In this document: one piece after another, positions 37,272 through 46,811 of the stretch | Layout: every line of letters starts with the position of its first letter | Position numbering within the stretch: the stretch's first letter is position 1 | NCBI RefSeq assembly: GCF_030036535.1 | Contig: NZ_CP080388.1 | Span: 1,793,001 to 1,857,000 of the forward strand | Direction: 5' to 3' | Source: Agrobacterium cucumeris | Lineage (GTDB): Bacteria; Pseudomonadota; Alphaproteobacteria; Rhizobiales; Rhizobiaceae | DNA: 64,000 nucleotides | Notes under the pieces: generated by a model | Database searches by the model: none | What the model was told of the DNA's origin: nothing | The model's input: only the letters and a program-made list of their open reading frames with translations | Program-made: the position numbers and the translations under genes

Positions 37272-38573
37272 ATGACGATTTGGCACGCAGGCGCAAGCCT
37301 GAGCGGCAGGCTGACAGGCTTTGCCACAACGACAAGCATTGCTCTCATGCTCGGCACCGCCAGCGCCTCGGCCGCGACGGTGGTTAAATGGATGCATGTG
37401 GAACTGGACCCGAAAGCCGTGGCCGTCTGGGAGGAGATTGCCAAGGATTTCGAGACCAAGCACCCCGATGTGGATGTGCAGTTGCAATTCCTGGAAAACG
37501 AAGCCTTCAAGGCGAAATTGCCGACTTTGCTGCAATCCAATGACGTTCCGGATTTTTTCTATAGCTGGGGCGGCGGCGTTCTTGAGGAACAGTCCAAAAC
37601 CGGTGCGCTGAAGGATCTGACCGAGGTTTTCGACGCCGATGGCGGCAAGCTGCGGCAGGCCTATAATGCTTCGGCGATCGACGGATTGTCTTTCGATGGC
37701 AAGGTCTGGGCCGTACCTTACAAGGTCAGCCTCGTCAGCTTCTTTTATAACAAGGAGCTGTTTGCCAAGGCCGGCGTGAAGGCGGAAGACATCAAGAGCT
37801 GGGATGATCTCGGCACCACGGTCAAGAAGATCAAGGAAGCCGGCATCGTGCCGATTGCCGGTGGCGGCGGTGAAAAATGGCCGATCCATTTCTACTGGAG
37901 CTACCTCGTCATGCGCAATGGCGGGCAGGCCGTGTTCGATGCCGCCCGCAAGGGTGAGGGCGACGGTTTCATGGATCCGGCCATCATCAAGGCCGGTGAG
38001 CAGCTGGCCGAATTTGGCAAGCTGGAACCCTTCCAGCCCGGTTATCTCGGCTCCACCTGGCCGCAGGCGCTCGGCGTCTTCGGTGACGGCAAGGCGGCGA
38101 TGATCCTCGGTTTTGACAACACCGAAGCCAACCAGCGCAAGAATGCCGGTGATGGCAAAGGACTTGCCGCCGACAATATCGGCCGCTTCGCATTCCCCGC
38201 CGTCGAAGGCGGCGCCGGTAAGGCCACCGATACGCTGGGCGGCCTGAACGGCTGGGCAGTCACGAAAAACGCTTCCAAGGAAGCGATCGATTTCGCGACA
38301 TTCCTGACCAGCAAGGAAAGTGAAGAGAAGATGGCTGCCGCCGGCATGATCCTGCCCGTTGCGACGGGTGCGGATGGTGCGGTGAAAAACCCGCTGCTGG
38401 CGGATTCGGCCAAGCAGCTTGCCGGCTCCACCTGGCACCAGAACTTCTTTGACCAGACGCTGGGCGCTGCCGTCGGCCGCGTCGTCAATGATGTCTCCGT
38501 CGAGATCGTCTCCGGCCAGATGAGCGCGGAAGAGGGTGCCAAGCAAATTCAGGACGCTTTCGAGCTTCGCTGA
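37272..38573 (+). CDS. Sugar ABC transporter substrate-binding protein (family 1)
   Basis: A 433-residue periplasmic binding protein with a long signal peptide (cleavage likely after SASAA near residue 36). The mature start VVKWMHVELDPKAVAVWEEI and the segment VPDFFYSWGGG are characteristic of oligosaccharide/polyol binding proteins. The ribosome site is GAGGGAGGATCACC. First gene of a rightward unit with two permeases, an ATPase, an isomerase-like protein and an oxidoreductase. Confidence 0.92.
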   Translation: MTIWHAGASLSGRLTGFATTTSIALMLGTASASAATVVKWMHVELDPKAVAVWEEIAKDFETKHPDVDVQLQFLENEAFKAKLPTLLQSNDVPDFFYSWGGGVLEEQSKTGALKDLTEVFDADGGKLRQAYNASAIDGLSFDGKVWAVPYKVSLVSFFYNKELFAKAGVKAEDIKSWDDLGTTVKKIKEAGIVPIAGGGGEKWPIHFYWSYLVMRNGGQAVFDAARKGEGDGFMDPAIIKAGEQLAEFGKLEPFQPGYLGSTWPQALGVFGDGKAAMILGFDNTEANQRKNAGDGKGLAADNIGRFAFPAVEGGAGKATDTLGGLNGWAVTKNASKEAIDFATFLTSKESEEKMAAAGMILPVATGADGAVKNPLLADSAKQLAGSTWHQNFFDQTLGAAVGRVVNDVSVEIVSGQMSAEEGAKQIQDAFELR

Positions 38574-38645
38574 TTGTCACCTGCATTGCGGCCGCCGCGC
38601 TAAAATGCGGCGCCGCGATATCTGCATAAAAGAAAGCGGATAGAG

Positions 38646-39584
38646 ATGACGGATATTTCCATGACTTCTGCGTCCATACCGGCGCGCGGCGCGGCAAAGG
38701 CGAAGCGCAAGCAAAGTTCGGTTGCGCATGATCGGGCGCTGACCCTTCTGGTGTTTCTGCCGCCGGCATTGTTGCTCTTTACCCTGTTCGTCATCCTGCC
38801 CATGGGCGAGGCGGCGTGGTACAGCCTTTATCGCTGGAACGGCTATGGCACGCCGACGGATTTCGTCGGCTTAAGGAATTTTCAGGTCCTGTTCGGCAAT
38901 GCCGCCTTCTCGCAGGCCCTGCTGAATAACGGCCTCATCATCCTGATTTCCATTCTGATCCAGATTCCATTGGCCATCTGGCTCGCCACGATGCTGGCGC
39001 ACCGCATTCCGGGCGTCGTCGCCTTCCGGCTGGTGTTCTTTCTGCCCTATGTGCTGGCGGATGTGGCCGCGGGTCTGATCTGGCGTTTTGTTTATGACGG
39101 CGATTATGGCCTCTTCGCCGCCATTTCCAATTTCTTCGGCTTCGCCAACCCTTACGTGCTGGCCGACAAGGATGTGGCGATCTATGCCGTGCTTGGCGTC
39201 ATCGTCTGGAAATATTTCGGTTTCCACATGATGCTGTTCATCGCCGGCCTTCAGTCCGTCGACAAGAACGTGCTGGAAGCCGCCGAAATCGATGGCGCTT
39301 CCGGCTGGCAGAAGTTCCGTTATGTAACCTTGCCGATGCTCGGCTCCACCGTTCGCCTGTCCGTCTTCTTTGCGGTTATCGGCTCACTGCAGCTGTTCGA
39401 CATGATCATGCCGCTCACCGGCGGCGGTCCGTCCAACTCCACGCAGACCATGGTCACGTTCCTCTACACCTATGGCGTCATGCGCATGCAGGTGGGGCTT
39501 GGCAGTGCGGTCGGCGTCGTTCTTTTCGTCATCTGCGTGACGCTCGCCTTCGGTTACAAAAGGATTTTCATGCGCCATGACTGA
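38646..39584 (+). CDS. Sugar ABC transporter permease (MalF type)
   Basis: A 312-residue inner-membrane permease with a 30-residue Arg/Lys-rich N-terminal tail and six predicted helices. VLEAAEIDGASGWQKFRYV is the coupling loop, and MPLTGGGPSNSTQTMVT is typical of CUT1 MalF-like subunits. A second in-frame ATG at 38661 is possible. It overlaps the next gene by 8 bp. Confidence 0.93.
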   Translation: MTDISMTSASIPARGAAKAKRKQSSVAHDRALTLLVFLPPALLLFTLFVILPMGEAAWYSLYRWNGYGTPTDFVGLRNFQVLFGNAAFSQALLNNGLIILISILIQIPLAIWLATMLAHRIPGVVAFRLVFFLPYVLADVAAGLIWRFVYDGDYGLFAAISNFFGFANPYVLADKDVAIYAVLGVIVWKYFGFHMMLFIAGLQSVDKNVLEAAEIDGASGWQKFRYVTLPMLGSTVRLSVFFAVIGSLQLFDMIMPLTGGGPSNSTQTMVTFLYTYGVMRMQVGLGSAVGVVLFVICVTLAFGYKRIFMRHD

Positions 39585-40425
39585 CACATCCACCTCCGTC
39601 CGCATGCCGCTGCAAACCAAGCTTTATCTCTATATATCGCTGAGCCTGATCGCGGCCATCGTACTCATCCCGTTGCTCACCACCGCACTTGGCGGCTTCA
39701 AGACACTGGGAGACCTGCGCGTCAACCCGTTCGGCATTCCGGCGGAATGGCAATGGGCCAATTACGGCGATATTCTCTTCGGCAAACGTTACTGGCTGCA
39801 GATTTTCAATTCGCTGGTCATCGCGCTGTTGACGGTGTTCCTGACGCTCACCGTTTCGGCCATGGCGGCCTTCACCTTCGCGCATGTGAAGTTCTTCGGC
39901 TCGTCCTTCCTGCTCAATTATTTCCTGCTGGGGCTGATGTTCCCGGCGGCCACCGCCATCCTGCCGCTGTTCATCCGCATCCGCGATCTCGGCCTGCTTG
40001 ACACCTATTGGGGTGTGGTGCTGCCGCAGGTGGCCTTCGGGCTTGGCATGAGCATTCTCCTGTTCCGCAATTATTTCCGCAATCTGCCGGAGGAACTGTT
40101 TCAGGCTGCTTTCGTGGATGGCTGCGGTTATCTGCGGTTCTTCTGGCACATTTCCCTGCCGCTTTCGCGACCCATCGTCGCTACCGTCGGCATCGTTTCC
40201 TTCGTTGGCAGCTGGAACAGCTATATCCTGCCGCTGATCATGCTGAATTCGGAATCGAAATATCCCTGGCCGCTCGGCATCATGGTTTATCGTGGCGAAT
40301 TCGGCACCGAGTGGCAGCTGGTGCTCGCCTTCATCACGCTGACGATCCTGCCGACCGTCATCGTCTTCTTCCTCGCACAGAAACACATTATCGCGGGCCT
40401 GACGGCCGGTGCCGTCAAATCGTGA
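39577..40425 (+). CDS. Sugar ABC transporter permease (MalG type)
   Basis: A 282-residue inner-membrane permease. The coupling loop LPEELFQAAFVDGCGYLRF and the C-terminal QKHIIAGLTAGAVK identify a MalG-like partner of the upstream protein. The start overlaps its stop by 8 bp. Confidence 0.93.
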   Translation: MTDTSTSVRMPLQTKLYLYISLSLIAAIVLIPLLTTALGGFKTLGDLRVNPFGIPAEWQWANYGDILFGKRYWLQIFNSLVIALLTVFLTLTVSAMAAFTFAHVKFFGSSFLLNYFLLGLMFPAATAILPLFIRIRDLGLLDTYWGVVLPQVAFGLGMSILLFRNYFRNLPEELFQAAFVDGCGYLRFFWHISLPLSRPIVATVGIVSFVGSWNSYILPLIMLNSESKYPWPLGIMVYRGEFGTEWQLVLAFITLTILPTVIVFFLAQKHIIAGLTAGAVKS

Positions 40426-40442
40426 CCTGAAAGGAGCAAAAC

Positions 40443-41516
40443 ATGGCTTCCGTCGAACTTAAGGATATCGCCAAGTCCTATGCCTCGCTCGATGTCATCC
40501 ACGGCATCTCGCTTGATATAGCGGATGGTGAGTTCATCGCGCTGGTCGGCCCTTCCGGTTGCGGCAAGTCCACACTTTTGCGCATGATCGCCGGGCTGGA
40601 GGAAATCACCGGCGGGGATATCCTCATCGGCGACAGGGTGGTCAACGGCATGACACCGCGCGAGCGCAACATCGCCATGGTGTTCCAGTCCTATGCGCTT
40701 TATCCGCATATGACGGTGGCCGAAAATATGGGCTTCAATCTGAAGCTCGCCGGCCACCCGAAAAACGTCATAGAGGAACGCGTGGCGGAAGCCGCCCGTA
40801 TGCTCGATCTCGGCAAGCTTCTGGATCGCAAGCCCTCGCAGCTTTCCGGTGGCCAGCGCCAGCGCGTCGCCATGGGCCGCGCCGTGGTGCGTAACCCGGC
40901 GGTCTTCCTGTTTGATGAGCCGCTCTCCAATCTGGACGCCAAGCTGCGCGTGCAGATGCGCAGTGAAATCAAGGCGCTGCATCAGAAAGTTGGCACGACG
41001 TCGATCTATGTCACCCATGACCAGATCGAGGCGATGACGCTGGCCGACCGGGTGGTGGTACTTAATCACGGACGTATCGAACAGCAGGGCACGCCGCTGG
41101 AACTTTACAAGACGCCCGCTAATCTCTTCGTTGCCGCCTTCATCGGCTCACCGGCCATGAACCTCATCGAAGGTGTGGTCGATGGCGAGGGCGATCAGCC
41201 CGCCGCCCGGCTGAAGGACGGCACCGCGATCCGCATTGCCGCGACACGCAAGGTCAAGCGCGGCCAGCCGGTGACAATCGGGCTTCGCCCCGAACATATC
41301 GGCTCGACCATTGGCGGCGATATCTCGCTTTCCGGCCGCACCGTGCTGGTGGAACCAACCGGTGCGCAGACCCATGTGGTCTTTGAACTGGCGGGTGATC
41401 AGGTGACGGCCGTGGTGGATGGCGAGCAGCTGGTGAAGGTCAACGCACCCTTTGCCGCCACCGTGCATCATGAGCGCGTGCATGTGTTCGACAGGGCCAG
41501 CGGGCTGGCGCTTTAA
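40443..41516 (+). CDS. Sugar ABC transporter ATP-binding protein (UgpC/MsmK type)
   Basis: A 357-residue ATPase. Walker [10 protein letters not shown] near 37, [20 protein letters not shown] and [14 protein letters not shown] are present, and a C-terminal TOBE domain starts near residue 240. The ribosome site AAAGGAGCAAAAC is strong. It energises the two upstream permeases. Confidence 0.94.
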   Translation: MASVELKDIAKSYASLDVIHGISLDIADGEFIALVGPSGCGKSTLLRMIAGLEEITGGDILIGDRVVNGMTPRERNIAMVFQSYALYPHMTVAENMGFNLKLAGHPKNVIEERVAEAARMLDLGKLLDRKPSQLSGGQRQRVAMGRAVVRNPAVFLFDEPLSNLDAKLRVQMRSEIKALHQKVGTTSIYVTHDQIEAMTLADRVVVLNHGRIEQQGTPLELYKTPANLFVAAFIGSPAMNLIEGVVDGEGDQPAARLKDGTAIRIAATRKVKRGQPVTIGLRPEHIGSTIGGDISLSGRTVLVEPTGAQTHVVFELAGDQVTAVVDGEQLVKVNAPFAATVHHERVHVFDRASGLAL

Positions 41517-41661
41517 ACCTGTTTCGCTTTTTTAGTGAAATAGCGAAATTCTCTCGCCCCTCCGCTTTTGGGGCTTGTCTGAAAATTACGAGCGGTTAGC
41601 TTGGCGCTGGGAGTCAAAGCGGTTTTACCGCTCAACTGTATCGATACAGGGAGGTTATTTT

Positions 41662-42714
41662 ATGAGAACGATCAAGGGACCGGGTCTTTTTCTCGGCCAG
41701 TTTGCCGGTGATGCTGCCCCCTTCAACAGCTGGGATGGCATTACCAAATGGGCGGCGGAAAAGGGTTATGCCGGCGTGCAGGTGCCGACATGGGCCGGGC
41801 AGCTGATCGATCTCAAAAAAGCGGCGGAATCGAAGGATTATTGCGATGAGTTCGCCGGCGTGGCGCGCCAGAACGGTGTGGAAGTAACCGAACTTTCCAC
41901 CCATCTGCAGGGCCAGCTGGTTGCCGTTCATCCCGCTTATGACGAGGCCTTCGATGGCTTTGCAGCGCCTGAAGTGCGCGGCAACCCCAAGGCCCGGCAA
42001 CAATGGGCCGTCGAGCAGGTGAAGCTTGCGCTGAAAGCCTCGAAAAACCTCGGCATCAAGGCACATGCGACCTTCTCCGGTGCGCTTGCCTGGCCGTTCG
42101 TTTATCCGTGGCCGCAGCGCCCGGCCGGGCTGGTGGAAGCCGCCTTTGACGAGCTGGCAAAACGCTGGACGCCTATCCTTGATTATGCCGATGAGCAGGG
42201 CGTGGATGTCTGCTACGAAATCCATCCGGGCGAAGACCTGCATGATGGCGTGACCTTCGAGATGTTCCTGGAACGCGTAAAGAACCACAGTCGCGCCAAC
42301 ATGCTCTACGACCCGTCGCATTACGTGCTGCAATGCCTCGATTATCTCGACAATATCGACATCTACAAAGACCGTATCAAGATGTTCCACGTCAAGGATG
42401 CGGAGTTCAACCCTACGGGCCGGCAGGGCGTTTATGGCGGTTATCAGGGCTGGGTGGAGCGCGCCGGTCGCTTCCGTTCGCTGGGCGACGGGCAGGTGGA
42501 TTTCGGTGCGGTCTTCTCGAAAATGGCGGCCAATGATTTCGACGGCTGGGCCGTGGTCGAATGGGAATGCGCGCTGAAGCACCCTGAAGACGGTGCCCGC
42601 GAAGGGGCGGAATTCGTCAAGGCGCATATCATCCGCGTCACGGACAAAGCCTTTGACGATTTCGCATCTGGTGGCACCGACGATGCGGCCAACCGCCGTA
42701 TGCTTGGGCTTTGA
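41662..42714 (+). CDS. Sugar phosphate isomerase/epimerase family (TIM barrel) protein
   Basis: A 350-residue protein of the xylose-isomerase-like TIM barrel family. The start MRTIKGPGLF at 41662 follows GGGAGGTTATTTT. Likely metal ligands include Glu in DVCYEIHPGED, Asp/His in LYDPSHYVLQCLDY, His in IKMFHVKDAEF and Glu in WAVVEWECAL. It is cotranscribed with a Gfo/Idh enzyme, so it probably isomerises or cleaves a keto-sugar. The precise reaction is unknown. Confidence 0.9.
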   Translation: MRTIKGPGLFLGQFAGDAAPFNSWDGITKWAAEKGYAGVQVPTWAGQLIDLKKAAESKDYCDEFAGVARQNGVEVTELSTHLQGQLVAVHPAYDEAFDGFAAPEVRGNPKARQQWAVEQVKLALKASKNLGIKAHATFSGALAWPFVYPWPQRPAGLVEAAFDELAKRWTPILDYADEQGVDVCYEIHPGEDLHDGVTFEMFLERVKNHSRANMLYDPSHYVLQCLDYLDNIDIYKDRIKMFHVKDAEFNPTGRQGVYGGYQGWVERAGRFRSLGDGQVDFGAVFSKMAANDFDGWAVVEWECALKHPEDGAREGAEFVKAHIIRVTDKAFDDFASGGTDDAANRRMLGL

Positions 42715-42735
42715 AAACGTTTCAGGGGAGATATT

Positions 42736-43923
42736 ATGGCTATTGAAGGAAAGACAACCGACAAGGCGAACAAGCGGATTCGTCTTGGTATGGTCGGTGG
42801 TGGCTCGGGCGCATTTATCGGCGGCGTCCATCGTATGGCAGCAAGGCTGGACAATCGTTTCGATCTTGTGGCGGGGGCCCTGTCCTCAACGCCGGAAAAA
42901 TCCCTCGCATCCGGCCGCGAGCTGGGGCTCGATCCCGAGCGTTGCTATGGCTCCTTCGAGGAAATGGCCGAGAAGGAAGCGCTGCGCGAGGATGGTATCG
43001 AGGCGGTGGCGATCGTCACGCCCAATCATGTGCATTATCCGGCCGCCAAAGCCTTTCTCGAGCGCGGTATCCATGTCATCTGCGACAAGCCGCTGACCTC
43101 CAATTTGGAAGACGCCAAAAAGCTGAAGGACGTGGCCGACAGGGCTGATGCGCTGTTCATCCTCACCCATAACTATACCGGTTATCCGATGGTGCGGCAT
43201 GCCCGGGAACTGGTACAGGCCGGTGCACTCGGCACAATCCGTCTGGTGCAGATGGAATATCCCCAGGACTGGCTGACGGAAGCGGTGGAACAGACCGGCG
43301 CGAAACAGGCCATCTGGCGCACCGATCCGGCCCAATCCGGCGTCGGTGGCTCCACCGGCGATATCGGCACCCATGCCTATAATCTCGGTTGCTTCATTTC
43401 CGGTCTGGAAGCCGATGAACTGGCAGCGGATGTACATACCTTCGTCGAAGGCCGTCGGCTGGACGACAATGCGCATGTAATGCTTAGGTTCAAGGCCAAG
43501 GACGGCAAGCAGGCCGCCAAGGGTTTGCTCTGGTGCAGCCAGGTTGCGGTTGGCCATGAAAATGGTCTGAAAATCCGTGTTTATGGTGACAAGGCGGGCA
43601 TCGAGTGGACGCAGGCCGATCCGAACTATCTGTGGTTTACGAAGCTGGGCGAGCCGAAACAGCTGATTACCCGCGGTGGTGCTGGCGCCGGGGCCGCCGC
43701 CGCCCGCGTCACCCGCATTCCGTCAGGCCATCCGGAAGGATATCTGGAAGCCTTCGCCACCATCTATACCGAAGCTGCGCATGCCATCGAGGCCCGCCGC
43801 ACCGGCACAGCGCTGGACAAGGCGGTGATCTATCCGACCGTTGATGATGGGGTAAAGGGTGTTGCCTTCGTTACTGCCTGCATCGAATCCGGTAAAAACA
43901 ATGGCGGCTGGGTGAAGCTGTAA
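42736..43923 (+). CDS. Gfo/Idh/MocA family oxidoreductase
   Basis: A 395-residue NAD(P)-dependent oxidoreductase. The Rossmann motif LGMVGGGSGAFIGGVH is at residues 16-31, CDKPLTSNLEDAKKL at about 117 and GDIGTHAYNLGCF in the C-terminal domain. It is distinct from the one at 34720. It lies 21 bp after the TIM-barrel gene and is the last gene of the transporter unit. Confidence 0.92.
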   Translation: MAIEGKTTDKANKRIRLGMVGGGSGAFIGGVHRMAARLDNRFDLVAGALSSTPEKSLASGRELGLDPERCYGSFEEMAEKEALREDGIEAVAIVTPNHVHYPAAKAFLERGIHVICDKPLTSNLEDAKKLKDVADRADALFILTHNYTGYPMVRHARELVQAGALGTIRLVQMEYPQDWLTEAVEQTGAKQAIWRTDPAQSGVGGSTGDIGTHAYNLGCFISGLEADELAADVHTFVEGRRLDDNAHVMLRFKAKDGKQAAKGLLWCSQVAVGHENGLKIRVYGDKAGIEWTQADPNYLWFTKLGEPKQLITRGGAGAGAAAARVTRIPSGHPEGYLEAFATIYTEAAHAIEARRTGTALDKAVIYPTVDDGVKGVAFVTACIESGKNNGGWVKL

Positions 43924-43942
43924 GACTGGATATGACGTTACT

Positions 43943-43979
43943 GCGCCATCTTCTCTCCGCCCGGAGCAGAAGATGGCGC
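43943..43979. terminator. 12-bp stem hairpin between convergent genes
   Basis: GCGCCATCTTCT pairs exactly with AGAAGATGGCGC around an inner CTCCG/CGGAG stem. It lies between the oxidoreductase and the convergent trhO. No T-tract follows on the plus strand, so termination is likely but not certain. Confidence 0.5.
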
Positions 43980-44021
43980 GGGGTCGATCAATAAACGGAC
44001 CATATGTCCGTCGCCGATGGT

Positions 44022-44966
44022 TTACCGTCCCAGATGCTGCTCGCCGCGCTTTTTCGCCAGCTCGATCTGCTGCTGGCGATCGCGGAAACGCTGGCGGTCC
44101 TCTTCCGTGCGGTCATCGAAACAGCTCGGGCAGGAAACGCCTTCCTCGAATTTGGGTGACAGGCGTACTTCCGGCGTTATCGGGTTACGGCAGGCATGGC
44201 AGAGCTGGTGGTTGCCTTCGGCAAGGCCGTGTACCACCGAGACGCGCTCGTCGAAGACGAAACAGGCGCCTTCCCAGAGGCTTTCTTCTTCCGGCACTTC
44301 TTCCAGATATTTCAGGATGCCGCCCTTGAGGTGGTAGACCTCATCGAAACCCTGTTCCTTCATGAAGGCGGTAGCCTTCTCGCAGCGAATGCCGCCGGTG
44401 CAATACATGGCGATCTTCGGCTTGTTGTGCAGGCCGGGATTGTTCTTCACCCAGTCGGGAAACTCGCGGAAGGTCTTGGTCTGCGGATCGACCGCGCCCT
44501 TGAAGACGCCGATGGCGGTCTCGTAGTCGTTGCGCGTATCGATGAGGATGGTGTCCGGATCGGAAATCAGCGCATTCCAGTCCTGTGGCTCGACATAGGT
44601 GCCGACGATGCGGTTTGGATCGATGTCCGGCACGCCCATGGTGACGATCTCTTTCTTGAGCTTCACCTTCAGCCGCACGAAAGGCATGTGCGAAGCGCGG
44701 CTTTCCTTGTGCTCCAGCGCGGCAAATTCCGGCTGTGCGCGCAGGAAGGCAAGCACCGTGTGAATGCCCGCATCCGGCCCGGCAATCGTGCCGTTGATAC
44801 CTTCGGCGGCCAGCAGCAATGTGCCCTTGACGCCGTTTTTCTGGCAGAGCTCGAACAGCTGTTCGCGCAAGCTCTCGAACCGCGGCAGGCGGGCAAAATG
44901 GTAAAGTGCGGCCACAAGGAAATCACCAGAGACTTCCGGGCGGGGGAGAATGGTCGTGTCGGTCAT
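44022..44966 (-). CDS. trhO: tRNA uridine(34) hydroxylase (rhodanese-like)
   Basis: A 314-residue protein (YceA family) catalysing O2-dependent hydroxylation of uridine 34 in tRNA. The start [10 protein letters not shown] at 44966 is preferred to a 12-residue extension. The acylphosphatase-like N-terminal domain ([14 protein letters not shown]), the rhodanese active-site loop [12 protein letters not shown] with Cys189, and a C-terminal Cys-rich segment ([14 protein letters not shown]) are all present. Monocistronic. Confidence 0.94.
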   Translation of the reverse strand: MTDTTILPRPEVSGDFLVAALYHFARLPRFESLREQLFELCQKNGVKGTLLLAAEGINGTIAGPDAGIHTVLAFLRAQPEFAALEHKESRASHMPFVRLKVKLKKEIVTMGVPDIDPNRIVGTYVEPQDWNALISDPDTILIDTRNDYETAIGVFKGAVDPQTKTFREFPDWVKNNPGLHNKPKIAMYCTGGIRCEKATAFMKEQGFDEVYHLKGGILKYLEEVPEEESLWEGACFVFDERVSVVHGLAEGNHQLCHACRNPITPEVRLSPKFEEGVSCPSCFDDRTEEDRQRFRDRQQQIELAKKRGEQHLGR

Positions 44967-45121
44967 GGGCGCTGAAATACAGCGACGGCGGCCGCAAAGC
45001 AATATTTATCCGCTGCGGCCAGCATTTTGAAAATCGTCAAATATCCAGGGGGGAAGAGGCGAATGGCAGGCGGTTGGTGCCTCAAATCCGGCATGGGCGA
45101 GAGGACAAGACCTCGCTTCCA

Positions 45122-45206
45122 TCATCCTTGGGTTTGCCCCAAGGATCTAAGCACGGAGCATAAACCGACAGGTTGCAGATCCTCGGGACAAGCCCAAGGA
45201 TGACGC
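45122..45206. repeat. Palindromic element (CATCCTTGGG/CCCAAGGATG)
   Basis: About 85 bp with imperfect inverted ends CATCCTTGGGTTTGCCCCAAGG and CCTCGGGACAAGCCCAAGGATG, related in sequence to the 33-bp palindrome at 4053. It lies in the 283-bp gap before trhO and contains no coding signal. Confidence 0.75.
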
Positions 45207-45249
45207 CGAATGTGGTGTGACGCCTTTTCCCAACATCATCGTCGTCGGC

Positions 45250-46158
45250 CTATTTCGCCGCCTGCCGCCACAAAAGGCCGACGATACGACTTTCGGTGCG
45301 GGGGGACTCGGAAAAAACCTCGTCCGCCAGTTCAAGGCCTTCCGCGCGCAGCGCCTGCTGCCTTACGATGATCGCATCGAGAAGAAGCGCCAGCCGCTCG
45401 CCATTGCCGAAACGGTCCGGTTCCCGGTCGGCAACGGCGGCGAGGACCGAAAGATCATGCTCATGGCCGAGAATATCGACCAGCCGCTTGGTATCGGCAC
45501 GCTTGGCGCGCATGGCGGAGGGCCAGAGGCGGCGCATGAGGCCGAGATGCATCCAGTGGGTCTGCCCCGCTTTGCGTAATTCGTGAAAATGCTCGACATC
45601 CGCCTGGTCCCGACAATCCGAGAGCGCTTTGCGTGCCTTCACCCGTTGTTTTGCCCAACTGCTTCTCACCAGCCTGGCCGTCTTTTTCAGGTCATCCGGC
45701 AGGGAGAGAGCCTCAAGCCTTTCGTGTCCCGCCTCGCAGCCGGCGATCGCCGCCGCTATGGCGTCGTCAAGATCCACCTCGTGGTTGAGGGCATCGTCGC
45801 GACGTTCGCGCAGCATTGCCGTGATCGATCGCAACGCCTCACCCTGCGCATCGGAGAGTGCAAAAGCCTCGAGATATTCCGCCGTTTCCATCAGCGCCGT
45901 CGCATCCCGCGCGAAGGCCAGTGAACGGGCGATATCGCGGAAACGGGCATTCTCCTCGCGGCTGAAATCGGGCGCCGCCTTGCGGATCAGGCGGTAGAGC
46001 GCCCGCAGCCGCTTGAAGCGCTTGCGCGCATCGTGCACCGCCTCATGTGATCCCGAGGGCTGGTCGCGCAGGATGGTGATCGCATCCTCGATCAGTTCCA
46101 GCCCGGCGCGGCGGATCTCGTCGCCGAAGGGCTTTTTCGGATCAATCCTGAAGGGCAT
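45250..46158 (-). CDS. CHAD domain protein
   Basis: A 302-residue helical protein. The start MPFRIDPKKP at 46158 lies inside the end of the CYTH gene (17-bp overlap). The conserved basic/histidine helix SHEAVHDARKRFKRLRALYRL and the later FHELRKAGQTHWMHLGL are CHAD landmarks; CHAD domains bind polyphosphate. It is usually fused to or paired with CYTH, as here. Confidence 0.9.
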   Translation of the reverse strand: MPFRIDPKKPFGDEIRRAGLELIEDAITILRDQPSGSHEAVHDARKRFKRLRALYRLIRKAAPDFSREENARFRDIARSLAFARDATALMETAEYLEAFALSDAQGEALRSITAMLRERRDDALNHEVDLDDAIAAAIAGCEAGHERLEALSLPDDLKKTARLVRSSWAKQRVKARKALSDCRDQADVEHFHELRKAGQTHWMHLGLMRRLWPSAMRAKRADTKRLVDILGHEHDLSVLAAVADREPDRFGNGERLALLLDAIIVRQQALRAEGLELADEVFSESPRTESRIVGLLWRQAAK

Positions 46159-46630
46159 CCGGCAAGTCTCCACTCGAACAGTCCATGGCGAGCGACTGGT
46201 TGGAAAAGCGACGGTCACCCGTCACTTCTTTCCCGAGCCAAGCGGGCAGGTCCGGGTTGGCGTTCTCATCGTTCATTTCGACTTCGGCGACGACCAACCC
46301 CTGATACCGGCCTTCGAAAACATCGATTTCCCAGGTGAAGCCGCCATGATCAACGGTGTGACGCGTCTTTTCTATCACCACACCCGGTGCACTTGCCATC
46401 AGCTCTTCTGCGTCCTTGAGGGGAATGGAATATTCATATTCGTCCCGGACAAGTGCACTTGCGCCGATCTTGATGGTCAGTGTCGCATCACGCCCATTGA
46501 CGATCCTGACCCGGACCGAGCGATTTTCCAGCGAAGCGACATATGCCTGCCGGAAAGCCATGCTATGCGTCACCTCATCGCGCCATTCACCGCCTGCAAC
46601 AAGAAACTTCCGTTCAATTTCCTTGGCCAT
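46142..46630 (-). CDS. CYTH domain protein (triphosphate tunnel metalloenzyme family)
   Basis: A 162-residue stand-alone CYTH protein. The E-x-E-x-K motif at the N-terminus (AKEIERKFLV) and later acidic/basic strands (TWEIDVFEG, LVVAEVEMND) are intact. Members hydrolyse triphosphates such as tripolyphosphate. It is translationally coupled to the CHAD gene. Confidence 0.92.
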   Translation of the reverse strand: MAKEIERKFLVAGGEWRDEVTHSMAFRQAYVASLENRSVRVRIVNGRDATLTIKIGASALVRDEYEYSIPLKDAEELMASAPGVVIEKTRHTVDHGGFTWEIDVFEGRYQGLVVAEVEMNDENANPDLPAWLGKEVTGDRRFSNQSLAMDCSSGDLPDALQD

Positions 46631-46770
46631 GCTGTCTCCGCAAACTGGTGCGCCAGATTATCGCAAGATGACGTCGCGAAGAAGCGAATTGATTGAAGTA
46701 TCTGGATAAAAAATGGCCCTGCCATGCCTCGACATCATAGCCGGGGCAGGCTAATCGGTAAACGGGATTT

Positions 46771-46795
46771 CAATCGTTTCAATCGTTTCAATCGT
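46771..46795. repeat. 9-bp tandem repeat (CAATCGTTT, 2.8 copies)
   Basis: CAATCGTTT is repeated twice exactly, followed by CAATCGT, directly before the ribosome site of eda. Confidence 0.85.
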
Positions 46796-46811
46796 GCAAG
46801 GGAGGCTCATC

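Noticed and set aside
37143..38546. 467-codon open frame on the minus strand
   Set aside because: Antisense to the binding protein with signal peptide at 37272, and extends into its promoter.
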